The notes: generated by a model not told the origin, from the sequence alone. A stretch of 64,000 nt of DNA from Pseudomonas sp. GM50 (GCF_000282375.1 NZ_AKJK01000049.1:1-64000); one strand, 5' to 3'; counted from the stretch's first letter, positions 36,228-45,993 are shown. Made by a program: numbers and translations.

Positions 36228-36692
36228 ATGCAAGGTCACCCAGACGTAATCGATTACCTCAACACGTTGCTGACAGGCGAACTGGCAGCCCGTGATCAAT
36301 ATTTCGTCCATTCGCGGATGTATGAGGACTGGGGTTTCACCAAGCTCTACGAACGTATCAACCACGAGATGGAAGAAGAAGCCGGGCACGCTGATGCCCT
36401 GATGCGTCGAATTCTGATGCTCGAAGGCACGCCTCGCATGCGTCCGGACGACCTTGATGTTGGCACCACTGTGCCGGACATGCTCGCCGCTGACCTGCGC
36501 CTGGAATACAAAGTCCGCGCCGCGCTCTGCAAGGGCATCAAACTCTGCGAGCAGCACAAGGACTATGTCAGCCGCGAGATGCTGCGGGTTCAATTGCATG
36601 ACACTGAAGAAGACCACACCTACTGGCTTGAAAAGCAGATGGGTCTGATCAAGTTGATCGGTCTCGAGAACTACCTGCAATCCCACGCCTGA
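36228..36692 (+). CDS. ftnA: Bacterial ferritin of the bacterioferritin family, FtnA-like
   Basis: Iron-storage protein expected to form a 24-mer with a ferroxidase centre. 154 residues from ATG 36228 ([15 protein letters not shown]); an in-frame start 42 nt upstream has no conserved sequence. The di-iron ligands are present: Glu18, Glu51, His54, Glu93, Glu127 and His130. Position 52, the haem-ligating methionine of true bacterioferritins, is alanine here (EEAGHAD), so this protein probably does not bind haem by itself, as reported for P. aeruginosa FtnA (formerly BfrA). It lies between katA and uvrA, closed by a bidirectional terminator. Confidence 0.93.
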   Translation: MQGHPDVIDYLNTLLTGELAARDQYFVHSRMYEDWGFTKLYERINHEMEEEAGHADALMRRILMLEGTPRMRPDDLDVGTTVPDMLAADLRLEYKVRAALCKGIKLCEQHKDYVSREMLRVQLHDTEEDHTYWLEKQMGLIKLIGLENYLQSHA

Positions 36693-36704
36693 TTGCACCG
36701 ATAC

Positions 36705-36745
36705 AAAAAGCCCCTGTCACTGAGCAAGTGACAGGGGCTTTTTTT
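36705..36745. terminator. Bidirectional terminator between the ferritin gene and uvrA
   Basis: GCCCCTGTCACT / AGTGACAGGGGC stem with a GAGCA loop, flanked by A5 and T7, so it can serve both converging genes. Confidence 0.93.
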
Positions 36746-36755
36746 GGAGCCGGAT

Positions 36756-39590
36756 TCAGGCCCGATCACGCTCCAGCAGTGGCTTGAGATAGAAGCCGGT
36801 GTGGGACTGCTTCATCTCCGACACTTCCTCTGGCGTGCCGACGGCAATGATCTGCCCACCCTTGGAACCGCCCTCCGGCCCCAGGTCCACCAACCAGTCG
36901 GCGGTCTTGATCACGTCCAGGTTGTGCTCGATCACCACCACGGTATTACCGTGGTCGCGCAGACGATGCAGTACGTCGAGCAGTTGCTGGATATCCGCAA
37001 AGTGCAGGCCGGTGGTCGGCTCATCGAGGATGTACAGGGTCTTGCCGGTATCACGCTTGGATAGCTCACGAGACAGTTTCACCCGCTGGGCTTCACCGCC
37101 GGACAGCGTCGTCGCCGATTGCCCCAGCTTGATGTACGAAAGGCCTACGTCCATCAGCGTCTGAAGCTTGCGCGCCAAAGCTGGAACCGCGTCGAAGAAC
37201 ACCCGGGCTTCCTCGATGGTCATCTCGAGGGTTTCGTGGATGCTCTTGCCCTTGTACTTGATCTCCAGCGTCTCGCGGTTGTAGCGCTTGCTCTTGCAGA
37301 CGTCGCACGGGACATAGATGTCCGGCAGGAAGTGCATTTCCACCTTGATCAGGCCATCGCCCTGACAAGCTTCGCAGCGTCCGCCCTTCACGTTGAAGGA
37401 GAAACGCCCCGGCCCGTAACCGCGGGAGCGGGATTCAGGCACACCGGCGAACAACTCGCGAATCGGCGTGAACAGCCCGGTATAGGTCGCGGGGTTGGAG
37501 CGCGGTGTGCGACCGATCGGGCTCTGGTCGATGTCCACAACCTTGTCCAGATGTTCCAGGCCTTTAATGCTGTCGTGAGCAGCCGCTTCCAGGGTCGTTG
37601 CCCCGTTGAGTGCCGTAGCGCTCAAAGGAAACAGTGTGTTGTTGATCAACGTTGACTTGCCCGAACCGGAAACACCCGTCACGCAGGTCAACAGGCCGAT
37701 CGGAATCTCCAGATCGACATTGCGCAAATTGTTGCCGCGAGCGCCCTTGAGGGCCAGCGACAACTTCTTGTTACGCGGCGTGCGTTTGGCTGGCACTGCG
37801 ATCTTCACCCGCCCTGACAAGTACTTGCCGGTCAGCGAATCAGGGTGAGCCATGACCTCGGCCGGCGTACCTTCGGCGACGATATGCCCACCGTGTACAC
37901 CCGCGCCCGGGCCGATATCCACCACATAGTCGGCCAGACGAATCGCGTCTTCGTCGTGCTCGACCACGATCACCGTGTTACCGATGTCCCGCAGGTGCTT
38001 GAGGGTGCCCAGCAACCGGTCGTTGTCCCGTTGGTGCAGGCCAATTGACGGTTCGTCGAGGATATACAGAACCCCCACGAGGCCGGCGCCGATCTGGCTG
38101 GCCAGGCGGATACGCTGGGCCTCACCGCCGGACAGCGTGTCGGCACTGCGATCCAGTGACAGATAGTCCAGGCCAACGTTGACCAGGAACTGCAGGCGCT
38201 CGCGGATTTCCTTGAGAATCTTGTCGGCAATTTCGCCACGGCGGCCGGTCAGCTTCAGCACGCCAAAATATTCACAGGCGTCGCCGATTGGCAGATTGGT
38301 CACCGCCGGCAAGGTCTTCTCGCCAACCCAAACGTGCCGCGCCTCGCGACGCAGACGGGTACCGCGGCAATCCGGGCAGGGTTGGGTGCTGAGGAATTTG
38401 GCCAGTTCTTCACGGACCGAAGCCGATTCGGTTTCGCGGTAGCGGCGTTCCAGGTTCGGCACGATGCCTTCGAACGGGTGCGAGCGTTTGACGATGTCGC
38501 CACGGTCGTTCAGGTATTTGAAGTCGACGTTCTGCGAGCCACTGCCATGCAGGATGAACTTCTGCTGATCGGCCGGCAGGTCGTTGAACGGCACTTCAAG
38601 GCTGAACTTGTAGTGCGAGGCCAGCGAGCCAAGCATCTGGAAGTAATAGACGTTGCGCCGGTCCCAGCCGCGAATCGCGCCTTCGGCCAGGGTCAGTTCA
38701 CCGTTCACCAATCGTTTGGTGTCGAAGAATTGTTTGACCCCCAGGCCATCGCACGTCGGGCAGGCGCCGGCCGGGTTGTTGAAGGAAAACAGCTTGGGTT
38801 CCAGCTCGCTGATGGCGTGGCCGCAGATAGGGCAGGCAAAGCGTGCGGAGAAGATGATTTCTTCGCCGGGCTCGTCGTCCATTGGCGCCACCAGCGCAAT
38901 CCCGTCCGCCAGTTTCAACGCAGTCTCGAACGACTCAGCCAAACGCTGTTGCAGATCGGCGCGAACCTTGAAGCGGTCGACCACGACGTCGATCGAGTGC
39001 TTCTTCTGTTTATCCAGCTTCGGCAACTCGTCCAGCTCGCACAGTCTGCCGTTGACCCGGGCCCGTACAAAGCCCTGGGCGCGCAGTTCTTCGAAGACCG
39101 AAAGATGTTCGCCTTTGCGCTCGCGGATCACCGGGGCCAGCAGCATCAGTTTGCTGCCCTCCGGTTGTGCCAGCACCAGGTCGACCATCTGGCTGACGGT
39201 CTGGGCTTCCAGCGGAATGTCGTGGTCCGGGCAGCGCGGAATACCGACGCGAGCGTAGAGCAGGCGCAGGTAATCGTAGATTTCGGTAATGGTGCCAACC
39301 GTCGAGCGCGGGTTGTGCGAGGTCGACTTCTGTTCGATGGAGATCGCTGGCGACAGACCTTCGATGGTGTCGACGTCAGGTTTTTCCATCATCGACAGGA
39401 ACTGCCGGGCGTAGGCCGACAGCGATTCGACATAACGACGCTGGCCTTCGGCGTACAGCGTGTCGAAGGCCAGGGACGACTTGCCGGATCCGGACAGGCC
39501 GGTGATAACGATCAGTTTGTCCCGTGGCAGGGTCAGGTCGATGTTCTTCAGGTTGTGGGTTCGGGCCCCACGAATCAGGATCTTGTCCAA
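36756..39590 (-). CDS. uvrA: Excinuclease ABC subunit A (UvrA)
   Basis: Damage-recognition ATPase of nucleotide excision repair; the UvrA dimer loads UvrB at lesions. 944 residues. Two ABC modules are present: Walker [10 protein letters not shown] near the N-terminus and GVSGSGKST in the second half, each with an LSGGEAQR signature. The zinc modules CPICGH...CPTCDG and CEACQGDG...[10 protein letters not shown] are intact. I chose a TTG start at 39590 ([13 protein letters not shown]), with GAGG upstream, because homologues start there; an ATG at 39662 would add 24 unrelated residues. Divergent from the MFS gene; a degenerate SOS box lies about 50 nt upstream. Confidence 0.97.
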   Translation of the reverse strand: MDKILIRGARTHNLKNIDLTLPRDKLIVITGLSGSGKSSLAFDTLYAEGQRRYVESLSAYARQFLSMMEKPDVDTIEGLSPAISIEQKSTSHNPRSTVGTITEIYDYLRLLYARVGIPRCPDHDIPLEAQTVSQMVDLVLAQPEGSKLMLLAPVIRERKGEHLSVFEELRAQGFVRARVNGRLCELDELPKLDKQKKHSIDVVVDRFKVRADLQQRLAESFETALKLADGIALVAPMDDEPGEEIIFSARFACPICGHAISELEPKLFSFNNPAGACPTCDGLGVKQFFDTKRLVNGELTLAEGAIRGWDRRNVYYFQMLGSLASHYKFSLEVPFNDLPADQQKFILHGSGSQNVDFKYLNDRGDIVKRSHPFEGIVPNLERRYRETESASVREELAKFLSTQPCPDCRGTRLRREARHVWVGEKTLPAVTNLPIGDACEYFGVLKLTGRRGEIADKILKEIRERLQFLVNVGLDYLSLDRSADTLSGGEAQRIRLASQIGAGLVGVLYILDEPSIGLHQRDNDRLLGTLKHLRDIGNTVIVVEHDEDAIRLADYVVDIGPGAGVHGGHIVAEGTPAEVMAHPDSLTGKYLSGRVKIAVPAKRTPRNKKLSLALKGARGNNLRNVDLEIPIGLLTCVTGVSGSGKSTLINNTLFPLSATALNGATTLEAAAHDSIKGLEHLDKVVDIDQSPIGRTPRSNPATYTGLFTPIRELFAGVPESRSRGYGPGRFSFNVKGGRCEACQGDGLIKVEMHFLPDIYVPCDVCKSKRYNRETLEIKYKGKSIHETLEMTIEEARVFFDAVPALARKLQTLMDVGLSYIKLGQSATTLSGGEAQRVKLSRELSKRDTGKTLYILDEPTTGLHFADIQQLLDVLHRLRDHGNTVVVIEHNLDVIKTADWLVDLGPEGGSKGGQIIAVGTPEEVSEMKQSHTGFYLKPLLERDRA

Positions 39591-39638
39591 AGTGGCCTCG
39601 CTCGGCGGGCGTCGAAAACGTAGGAGTATACGGCCAAA

Positions 39639-39658
39639 TACTGGATGGATGCACACTA
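39639..39658 (-). promoter_or_regulatory. Candidate degenerate LexA (SOS) box upstream of uvrA
   Basis: TACTGGATGGATGCACACTA matches 14 of 20 positions of the gammaproteobacterial SOS box, with one intact CTG half and CAC in place of CAG. It lies 49-68 nt upstream of the TTG start, a sensible operator position. uvrA is LexA-controlled in E. coli; for this genus I infer it. Confidence 0.4.
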
Positions 39659-39781
39659 TCAAATGCGGGGCGCGCAGCCTTGCATGAAGACTGCGTCATC
39701 TGTGCGCGTCATAGCGTCGCGATATACCCCGTCAATCGATGGGACTGGTAGAATCGCCGCCGGTTCACATGAGGTTTTTCC

Positions 39782-41179
39782 ATGCACGATCCCCACAGCG
39801 AACGCATGAGTGGCAGTGAGACCCGCGCAGCAAGCGGTCTGGCCCTGGTGTTCGCCTTCCGTATGCTTGGCATGTTCATGGTGTTGCCGGTTCTGGCGAC
39901 CTATGGGATGGACCTGGCAGGAGCGACCCCGGCCCTCATCGGGTTGGCGATTGGCGCTTACGGCCTGACCCAGGCGATCTTTCAGATTCCTTTCGGCTTC
40001 ATTTCCGACCGCATCGGTCGCCGGCCGGTGATTTACCTGGGGCTGATCATCTTCGCCCTGGGGAGTGTGCTGGCGGCCAATGCCGATTCGATCTGGGGCG
40101 TCATCGCCGGACGCATCCTGCAAGGCGCAGGGGCGATTTCCGCGGCGGTCATGGCGTTGCTGTCAGACCTGACCCGGGAACAGCATCGGACCAAAGCCAT
40201 GGCCATGATCGGCATGACGATCGGTCTGTCGTTCGCTGTCGCCATGGTTGTAGGACCATTGCTGACCCGCGCCTTCGGCCTGTCCGGGTTGTTCTTCGCC
40301 ACCGGTGGCATGGCGCTGGTCGGTATCGTCATCGTGATGTTCATGGTGCCGCGTGCAACCGGGCCGTTGCAGCACCGTGAATCCGGCGTCGCGCGCCAGG
40401 CGCTGATACCGACACTCAAGCACCCGGACCTGCTGCGCCTGGACCTGGGTATTTTTGTGTTGCACGCGATGTTGATGTCGAGCTTCGTGGCATTGCCCCT
40501 GGCCCTGGTCGAAAAAGCCGGGCTGCCCAAAGAGCAGCACTGGTGGGTGTACCTGACCGCGCTGCTGATTTCCTTCTTCGCCATGATTCCATTCATTATC
40601 TATGGCGAGAAGCGACGCAAAATGAAACGAGTTTTGCTCGGTGCCGTCGTGACGCTGATGCTCACTGAGCTATTCTTCTGGCAGTTCGGCGATAGCTTGC
40701 GGGCTCTGGTGATTGGCACGGTGGTGTTCTTCACCGCGTTCAATCTGCTGGAAGCCTCCTTGCCATCGTTGATCAGCAAGGTTTCACCGGCAGGCGGCAA
40801 GGGCACGGCGATGGGGGTTTATTCCACCAGCCAGTTCCTCGGTTCGGCGCTGGGCGGGATCCTCGGCGGCTGGATGTTCCAGCACGGCGGTTTGTCGGTT
40901 GTATTCCTCGGATGCGCCGGCCTGGCTGCCCTCTGGCTGGCCTTTGCTGTTACCATGCGCGAACCACCTTACGTGACGAGCCTGCGCTTGCCGTTGTCGC
41001 CCGAGGCGATCCGCGAAGCGGGTCTGGTCGAGCGCCTGAAGGCCGTCGTAGGGGTAACAGATGCGGTGATCGTTGCTGATGAAGCGGCGATTTACATCAA
41101 ATTGGACACAGAACTATTGGATCGCACGACCCTTGAGCGCCTGGTGAACAACCCGGCCGAGGCAGCGTGCGTAGCCTAG
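39782..41179 (+). CDS. yajR: MFS transporter of the YajR type with C-terminal YAM-like domain
   Basis: Inner-membrane major-facilitator protein, probably a drug or metabolite proton antiporter; the substrate is unknown. 465 residues with 12 predicted segments. Motif A is visible as GFISDRIGRRPVIY between segments 2 and 3. It closely follows E. coli YajR, including RMLGMFMVLPVL, SLISK.SPAG.KGTAMGVYSTSQFLG and REPPYV. The soluble C-terminal part (about 395-465) corresponds to the ferredoxin-like YAM domain of YajR. Divergent from uvrA and 9 nt upstream of ssb, so the two are probably co-transcribed. The second Met (residue 9) is an alternative start. Confidence 0.88.
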   Translation: MHDPHSERMSGSETRAASGLALVFAFRMLGMFMVLPVLATYGMDLAGATPALIGLAIGAYGLTQAIFQIPFGFISDRIGRRPVIYLGLIIFALGSVLAANADSIWGVIAGRILQGAGAISAAVMALLSDLTREQHRTKAMAMIGMTIGLSFAVAMVVGPLLTRAFGLSGLFFATGGMALVGIVIVMFMVPRATGPLQHRESGVARQALIPTLKHPDLLRLDLGIFVLHAMLMSSFVALPLALVEKAGLPKEQHWWVYLTALLISFFAMIPFIIYGEKRRKMKRVLLGAVVTLMLTELFFWQFGDSLRALVIGTVVFFTAFNLLEASLPSLISKVSPAGGKGTAMGVYSTSQFLGSALGGILGGWMFQHGGLSVVFLGCAGLAALWLAFAVTMREPPYVTSLRLPLSPEAIREAGLVERLKAVVGVTDAVIVADEAAIYIKLDTELLDRTTLERLVNNPAEAACVA

Positions 41180-41188
41180 GAGAACGTT

Positions 41189-41713
41189 ATGGCCCGTGGG
41201 GTTAACAAAGTCATATTGGTCGGCACTTGCGGCCAGGATCCCGAAGTTCGCTACTTGCCTAACGGTAACGCCGTGACCAACCTGAGTCTGGCGACCAGCG
41301 AACAGTGGACCGACAAGCAAACCGGTCAGAAGGTCGAGAAGACCGAATGGCACCGTGTTTCGATGTTCGGCAAGGTTGCCGAAATCGCCGGCGAATACCT
41401 GCGCAAGGGTTCGCAGGTGTACATCGAAGGCAAGCTGCAGACCCGCGAGTGGGAAAAAGACGGTATCAAGCGTTACACCACTGAAATCGTGGTCGACATG
41501 CAAGGCACCATGCAACTGCTGGGCGGCCGTCCACAGCAGGGCGACCAACAAGGCGGGGGCAATAACTACCAGCAGTCCGCCCCGGCTCCACGCCAACAGG
41601 CTCCGCGTCCGCAGCAGTCGGCACCGCAACAGTCGCGTCCGGCTCCACAGCAGCAGGCCGCTCCTCAGCCGGCTCCGGATTTCGACAGCTTTGATGACGA
41701 TATCCCGTTCTAA
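41189..41713 (+). CDS. ssb: Single-stranded DNA-binding protein
   Basis: Coats single-stranded DNA in replication, recombination and repair, and recruits partner enzymes. 174 residues: N-terminal OB fold (about 1-110, beginning [20 protein letters not shown]), a Gln/Pro-rich disordered linker, and the acidic tip DSFDDDIPF that binds partner proteins. It starts 9 nt after the MFS gene and lies close to uvrA, as in E. coli, where uvrA and ssb are divergent neighbours. A bidirectional terminator follows. Confidence 0.97.
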   Translation: MARGVNKVILVGTCGQDPEVRYLPNGNAVTNLSLATSEQWTDKQTGQKVEKTEWHRVSMFGKVAEIAGEYLRKGSQVYIEGKLQTREWEKDGIKRYTTEIVVDMQGTMQLLGGRPQQGDQQGGGNNYQQSAPAPRQQAPRPQQSAPQQSRPAPQQQAAPQPAPDFDSFDDDIPF

Positions 41714-41737
41714 AAAGCAGCTATCCAGTCAGTAATA

Positions 41738-41774
41738 AAAAAAGCGAAGCCAGGTGATCTGGCTTCGCTTTTTT
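41738..41774. terminator. Bidirectional terminator between ssb and the OsmC-YcaO gene
   Basis: Perfect 16-nt arms (A6 then GCGAAGCCAG, paired with CTGGCTTCGC then T6) around a GTGAT loop; it serves both convergent transcripts. Confidence 0.93.
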
Positions 41775-41784
41775 GTGGGCGCTG

Positions 41785-43989
41785 TTAACTGAATACAGCA
41801 GTCACATTGGCCCGTGCCGAGTGCAGTTTCTTGTAGCTATCGATCAACCGCAGGTGCCTGTCGAGCCCCTCCAGTTTCATGCTGGTCGGCGTCAAGCCAT
41901 GGAAGCGCACGCTGCCGTCCACCGATCCGATCGCTGCATCCGTCCGCTCGTTGCCAAACATCCGGCGGAAATTGGCCTCGTAGTCTTCCAGTTCCAGGTC
42001 TTCGTCCAGCTTCATCTCCAGTACCACATTGACGGCCTGGTAGAACAGGCCACGCTCAACCGTGTTGTCGTTGTACTGCAGGAACATCTCCACCGCCTCT
42101 TTCGCCTCTTCAAATTGCTGCAAGGCGAGATAAATCAGCAGCTTCAACTCCAGGATCGTCAGCTGACCCCACGCCGTATTGTCGTCAAATTCGATGCCGA
42201 TCAAGGAGGTGATATCGGTGTAGTCGTCCAGCTCACTTTCCACCAGGCGCTCAACCAGCGCTTTCAGTTCGTCTTCGTCCAGGCGATGCAGGTTCAGAAT
42301 GTCGGTGCGGAAGAACAGCGCCTTGTTGGTGTTATCCCAGATCAGATCGTCCGCGGGATAGATTTCCGAATAGTTCGGCACCAGGATGCGGCACGCCTTC
42401 GCGCCGATATGCTCGTAGACCGCCATGTACACTTCCTTGCCCATGCCTTCGAGAATGCCGAACAAGGTCGCGGCTTCCTCGGTGTTCGAGTTTTCACCCT
42501 GGCCGGAGAAGTCCCACTCCACGAATTCATAATCCGATTTGGCACTGAAGAAGCGCCACGACACCACGCCGCTGGAGTCGATGAAGTGCTCGACGAAGTT
42601 GTTCGGCTCGGTCACCGCATGCCCTTCAAACGTCGGCTGGGGCAAGTCGTTGAGGCCTTCGAAGCTGCGGCCCTGCAGCAATTCGGTCAGGCTGCGTTCA
42701 AGCGCCACTTCCAGGCTCGGATGCGCGCCGAACGAGGCGAACACACCGCCGGTACGCGGGTTCATCAACGTGACGCACATCACCGGGAACTCACCGCCCA
42801 GGGACGCATCTTTCACCAGCACGGGGAACCCTTGTTCTTCCAGTGCCTGAATACCAGCCAGTATCCCGGGGTACTTCGCCAGCACATCGGCCGGCACATC
42901 CGGCAGTGCAAATTCACCTTCGATGATTTCGCGTTTTACCGCGCGTTCGAAGATCTCCGACAAGCACTGCACCTGGGCTTCGGCCAGCGTGTTACCGGCA
43001 CTCATGCCGTTGCTCAGGAACAGGTTTTCAATCAGGTTGGACGGGAAATACACCACCTCGCCGTCCGACTGGCGCACGTACGGCAGCGAACAGATGCCGC
43101 GCTCTTCATTGCCCGAGTTGGTATCGATCAGATGGGAACCACGCAGCTCGCCGTCGCGGTTGTAAATCTTCAGGCAGTACTCGTCGAGAATTTCAGTTGG
43201 CAGCTCATCTTTACGGCCAGGCTTGAACCAGCGTTCGTCCGGGTAGTGCACAAACGCTGCGTTGGCGATGTCTTCGCCCCAGAACTGGTCGTTGTAGAAG
43301 AAGTTGCAGTTGAGTCGCTCGATAAACTCACCCAACGCCGACGCCAACGCGCCTTCCTTGGTCGCACCCTTGCCGTTGGTAAAGCACATCGGCGAATGCG
43401 CATCGCGGATGTGCAGCGACCACACATTGGGCACGATATTGCGCCACGAAGCGATTTCGATCTTCATGCCCAGGTCCGCCAGAATGGCTGACATATTGGC
43501 GATGGTTTGCTCCAGCGGCAGATCCTTGCCCGCGATATAAGTGCTCGCCTCTGAACTGGACGCAGGCATTAGCAACGCCTGGGCATCGGCGTCGAGGTTT
43601 TCGACTTCTTCGATCACAAACTCAGGCCCGGCTTGCACCACTTTTTTCACGGTGCAACGATCGATGGAGCGCAGGATGCCCTGACGGTCCTTGTCGGAGA
43701 TGTCCGCCGGCAATTCGACCTGGATCTTGAAAATCTGGTTGTAGCGGTTTTCCGGATCAACAATGTTGTTCTGCGACAGGCGGATGTTATCCGTGGGAAT
43801 ACTGCGAGTGTCGCAGTACAACTTCACGAAATAAGCCGCACACAACGCCGATGAAGCCAGAAAGTAATCGAACGGACCCGGTGCCGAGCCATCGCCCTTG
43901 TAGCGGATAGGTTGATCGGCCACCACCGTGAAGTCATCGAACTTGGCTTCAAGTCGAAGGTTGTCGAGAAAGTTGACCTTGATTTCCAT
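41785..43989 (-). CDS. OsmC domain-YcaO domain fusion protein
   Basis: A 734-residue fusion. Residues about 1-140 form an OsmC/Ohr-like domain with both conserved cysteines (Cys50 in ASSALCAAY, Cys112 in DRCTVKKVV), the peroxide-reactive pair of that family. The rest is a YcaO domain with the ATP-binding signatures ALGEFIERLNCNFF and CLSEIFERAVK. YcaO enzymes activate amide backbones with ATP; E. coli YcaO, which lacks OsmC, is linked to RimO-dependent methylthiolation of ribosomal S12. The substrate here is unknown. Last gene of the minus-strand block, 105 nt downstream of the glutathionylspermidine-synthase-like gene; an inverted repeat at 44058-44076 lies in the gap. Confidence 0.9.
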   Translation of the reverse strand: MEIKVNFLDNLRLEAKFDDFTVVADQPIRYKGDGSAPGPFDYFLASSALCAAYFVKLYCDTRSIPTDNIRLSQNNIVDPENRYNQIFKIQVELPADISDKDRQGILRSIDRCTVKKVVQAGPEFVIEEVENLDADAQALLMPASSSEASTYIAGKDLPLEQTIANMSAILADLGMKIEIASWRNIVPNVWSLHIRDAHSPMCFTNGKGATKEGALASALGEFIERLNCNFFYNDQFWGEDIANAAFVHYPDERWFKPGRKDELPTEILDEYCLKIYNRDGELRGSHLIDTNSGNEERGICSLPYVRQSDGEVVYFPSNLIENLFLSNGMSAGNTLAEAQVQCLSEIFERAVKREIIEGEFALPDVPADVLAKYPGILAGIQALEEQGFPVLVKDASLGGEFPVMCVTLMNPRTGGVFASFGAHPSLEVALERSLTELLQGRSFEGLNDLPQPTFEGHAVTEPNNFVEHFIDSSGVVSWRFFSAKSDYEFVEWDFSGQGENSNTEEAATLFGILEGMGKEVYMAVYEHIGAKACRILVPNYSEIYPADDLIWDNTNKALFFRTDILNLHRLDEDELKALVERLVESELDDYTDITSLIGIEFDDNTAWGQLTILELKLLIYLALQQFEEAKEAVEMFLQYNDNTVERGLFYQAVNVVLEMKLDEDLELEDYEANFRRMFGNERTDAAIGSVDGSVRFHGLTPTSMKLEGLDRHLRLIDSYKKLHSARANVTAVFS

Positions 43990-44057
43990 GGGGGATTACC
44001 AGAATAACGGCTAAACGAATGGCCGCCATTATCCGGTATTTCAGCCGTAAGTCTTGC

Positions 44058-44076
44058 GGACATCGTACTTATGTCC
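44058..44076 (-). promoter_or_regulatory. Inverted repeat upstream of the OsmC-YcaO gene
   Basis: GGACAT-N7-ATGTCC, perfect 6-bp arms, 69 nt upstream of the OsmC-YcaO start. It could be an operator; no convincing promoter hexamers are seen beside it. Confidence 0.35.
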
Positions 44077-44094
44077 ACACCGGCGATGGATGGG

Positions 44095-45252
44095 TCAGTC
44101 GAGTATCAGGTGCGGCAAGAAACGGCTCGAATCCTTGGTGATCAAACTGTTGTCTTCCCGCACGCCGATACCGGCCGCCTGATCGCCGATAACCCAGGAA
44201 CCCACCAGCGTAAAGCTGTCGCCAAACTTCGGTAGCGGGGCGAACTCCTGAAGGATAAATGGCGCGTCGGTGTAGGGCCCGTCCTCTTTCACGATCAGAC
44301 CGTCAGCGGTTTGCAGCTCAATGTTGGCGCCTTCCCGGGAGAAGAACGGCTTGCGCACCCAGCCTTTGGGCACCGCTTTGCCTGGATCGGTATCCAGGTG
44401 CGCCGCGAGCAGGTTCGGGTGACCTTTGTTGAACTCCCACAGCAGCGGCAGGATGCCCTTGTTGGAGATGATGGATTTCCAGGGCGGTTCGAAAAACTGT
44501 GTGTCGCTCTGCGCAATCGCTGCGCCGAAGGGTTCGTGGAAGATGAACTCCCAGGCATGCAGCTTGAACAAATGAGGAATCCAGCGATCTTCGAGGTCGA
44601 CGAAACGTCCGTCACTGGTGAGGCCAATGTCTTCGATATCGATGTGTCGCGATTCGATGCCGACCTTTTCCGCGATCAGGCGCAAGTAGTCGGTGGTGCC
44701 TTTGTCTTCGACCGAGTCTTTCATCGAGGCGAAATAGAAGGGGTGTTTGAGCTGCAGTTGGGCAAAGGCCTGATGCAGCTTGGTGTCGATGCTGTTGAAC
44801 TGGTCGGCATGCTTGGGCAGCAAGCCGCGTTCGATGCATTGCTCCAGCCAGCCCCATTGAAACGCCGCGGCCTCATACAGGCTGGTCGGCGTGTCGTAGT
44901 TGAGTTCCAGCAGCTTGGCGGGCCCGCTGCCGTTATAGGAGAAGTCCATGCGCCCATACAGGTGCGGATGGCCTTCGAGCCATGAAGTGCGAACCATGTC
45001 GAAGAATGGCGCGGGAATGCTCAGGCGCTCCAGCAACTCCTCGCTCTGAACCACGCGGGCCACCAGGTCCATGCACATCTCATGAATCTCGGTGGTCGGG
45101 TCTTCGAGATCGTTCTCGATCTGTTTGAGCGTGAATTGGTAATACGCGCTCTCGTCCCAATAGGGTTCGTCGTCGATGGTATGGAACAGAAAACCAAGAG
45201 ATTCGGCGGTCTGTTTCCAGTCATGACGTTCTGCGCAGAGGATCTTCTTCAT
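44095..45252 (-). CDS. Glutathionylspermidine synthase-like ATP-grasp ligase (YjfC/YgiC family)
   Basis: 385 residues with the glutathionylspermidine-synthase C-terminal (ATP-grasp) fold only; the amidase half of E. coli Gss is absent. Recognisable features are ELNYDTPTSLYEAAAFQWGWLE, DLEDRWIPHLFKLHAWEF, GILPLLWEFNKGHPNLL and KPFFSREGANIEL. It probably forms an amide bond using ATP, but the substrates are not known for this subfamily. In E. coli, yjfC and ygiC encode such proteins beside a DUF1190 gene, and the same pairing is seen here: the DUF1190 gene ends 12 nt upstream. Cytosolic, with no signal. Confidence 0.88.
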   Translation of the reverse strand: MKKILCAERHDWKQTAESLGFLFHTIDDEPYWDESAYYQFTLKQIENDLEDPTTEIHEMCMDLVARVVQSEELLERLSIPAPFFDMVRTSWLEGHPHLYGRMDFSYNGSGPAKLLELNYDTPTSLYEAAAFQWGWLEQCIERGLLPKHADQFNSIDTKLHQAFAQLQLKHPFYFASMKDSVEDKGTTDYLRLIAEKVGIESRHIDIEDIGLTSDGRFVDLEDRWIPHLFKLHAWEFIFHEPFGAAIAQSDTQFFEPPWKSIISNKGILPLLWEFNKGHPNLLAAHLDTDPGKAVPKGWVRKPFFSREGANIELQTADGLIVKEDGPYTDAPFILQEFAPLPKFGDSFTLVGSWVIGDQAAGIGVREDNSLITKDSSRFLPHLILD

Positions 45253-45264
45253 GGCTCTGTTTCC

Positions 45265-45993
45265 TTAACTGCTCGACCCGCCAAAGCTCTTGCTCGATCC
45301 GCCCCAGCCGCTGCGTGCGCTGGCCTGGCTGCCGAAGCCGCCGCGGGAAGTGGAGGCCGCAACAGACACCGGCTTACTGCGGGTGATGGTGTCGGTGTAA
45401 CTGCTACTGCTGCCGTAGCGCGCCTGATTGGACCTGTTGAAGGTTGAACCTGACGATACCCGCTGGCTGAGTGTCGAGGACGAGTAGCTGCCGCGATCAT
45501 CACGATAGCGGTAGACCGGCTCGGAGTAGTAGCTGTTGCGGTTGTTGCTGAGCATGTTGCCGATCAACAGCCCGGTCAGCAGGCTGCTGCCGGAGAATCC
45601 CGACCCAGCTGCAGTCGCTTCCGAAGCGGGCAGTTTTGACTTGGCTGCGTCTACTTCGGCTTGCGTCACTTCGCCATCGGCACTCAGCTCGAAACCGCCG
45701 AGCTTGGGGATGAACTTGCCGGCGGAATCCTGCTGACACCAGTCGGCGACAAAGTCGGCGTCGCAATCAGCCTGGTTGTCGTACACCGGCGCAATGCTTC
45801 GATGCTGGGCCATGGCCTTCATATAGGCGTCAGAACAGATGTCGACCGGGAGCTTTTCATCGGCGCACTGCTGGACGGACTGGAAGTTGTACTTTTTGTG
45901 TATCTCGTAGGTTTTTTCCGTCGGCCCGCAGCCTGATATCGCCATGGCGACCGATGCTGCCAGCGAGAGCTGAACGTACTTGCTTCGTTTCAT
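45265..45993 (-). CDS. DUF1190 lipoprotein (YjfM/YgiB family)
   Basis: 242 residues with a lipoprotein signal: a positively charged start (MKRSKYVQ), a hydrophobic core and a lipobox ending in AISGC, so Cys22 should be lipidated. The mature part has five further cysteines (44, 53, 77, 86 and one nearby) in its N-terminal half, and a long low-complexity C-terminus rich in Ser, Gly and Tyr (about 140-242). The function is unknown. Always near glutathionylspermidine-synthase-like genes in enterobacteria, so a role as its periplasmic partner or target is possible. It lies 12 nt before that gene and 19 nt after the DUF350 gene. Confidence 0.86.
   Translation of the reverse strand: MKRSKYVQLSLAASVAMAISGCGPTEKTYEIHKKYNFQSVQQCADEKLPVDICSDAYMKAMAQHRSIAPVYDNQADCDADFVADWCQQDSAGKFIPKLGGFELSADGEVTQAEVDAAKSKLPASEATAAGSGFSGSSLLTGLLIGNMLSNNRNSYYSEPVYRYRDDRGSYSSSTLSQRVSSGSTFNRSNQARYGSSSSYTDTITRSKPVSVAASTSRGGFGSQASARSGWGGSSKSFGGSSS

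Noticed and set aside
38334..39623. 429-residue plus-strand frame opposite uvrA
   Set aside because: Antisense to well-conserved UvrA ATPase and zinc motifs; no independent support.
41773..43491. 572-residue plus-strand frame opposite the OsmC-YcaO gene
   Set aside because: It is antisense to a gene with clear OsmC and YcaO motifs and has no recognisable domains.
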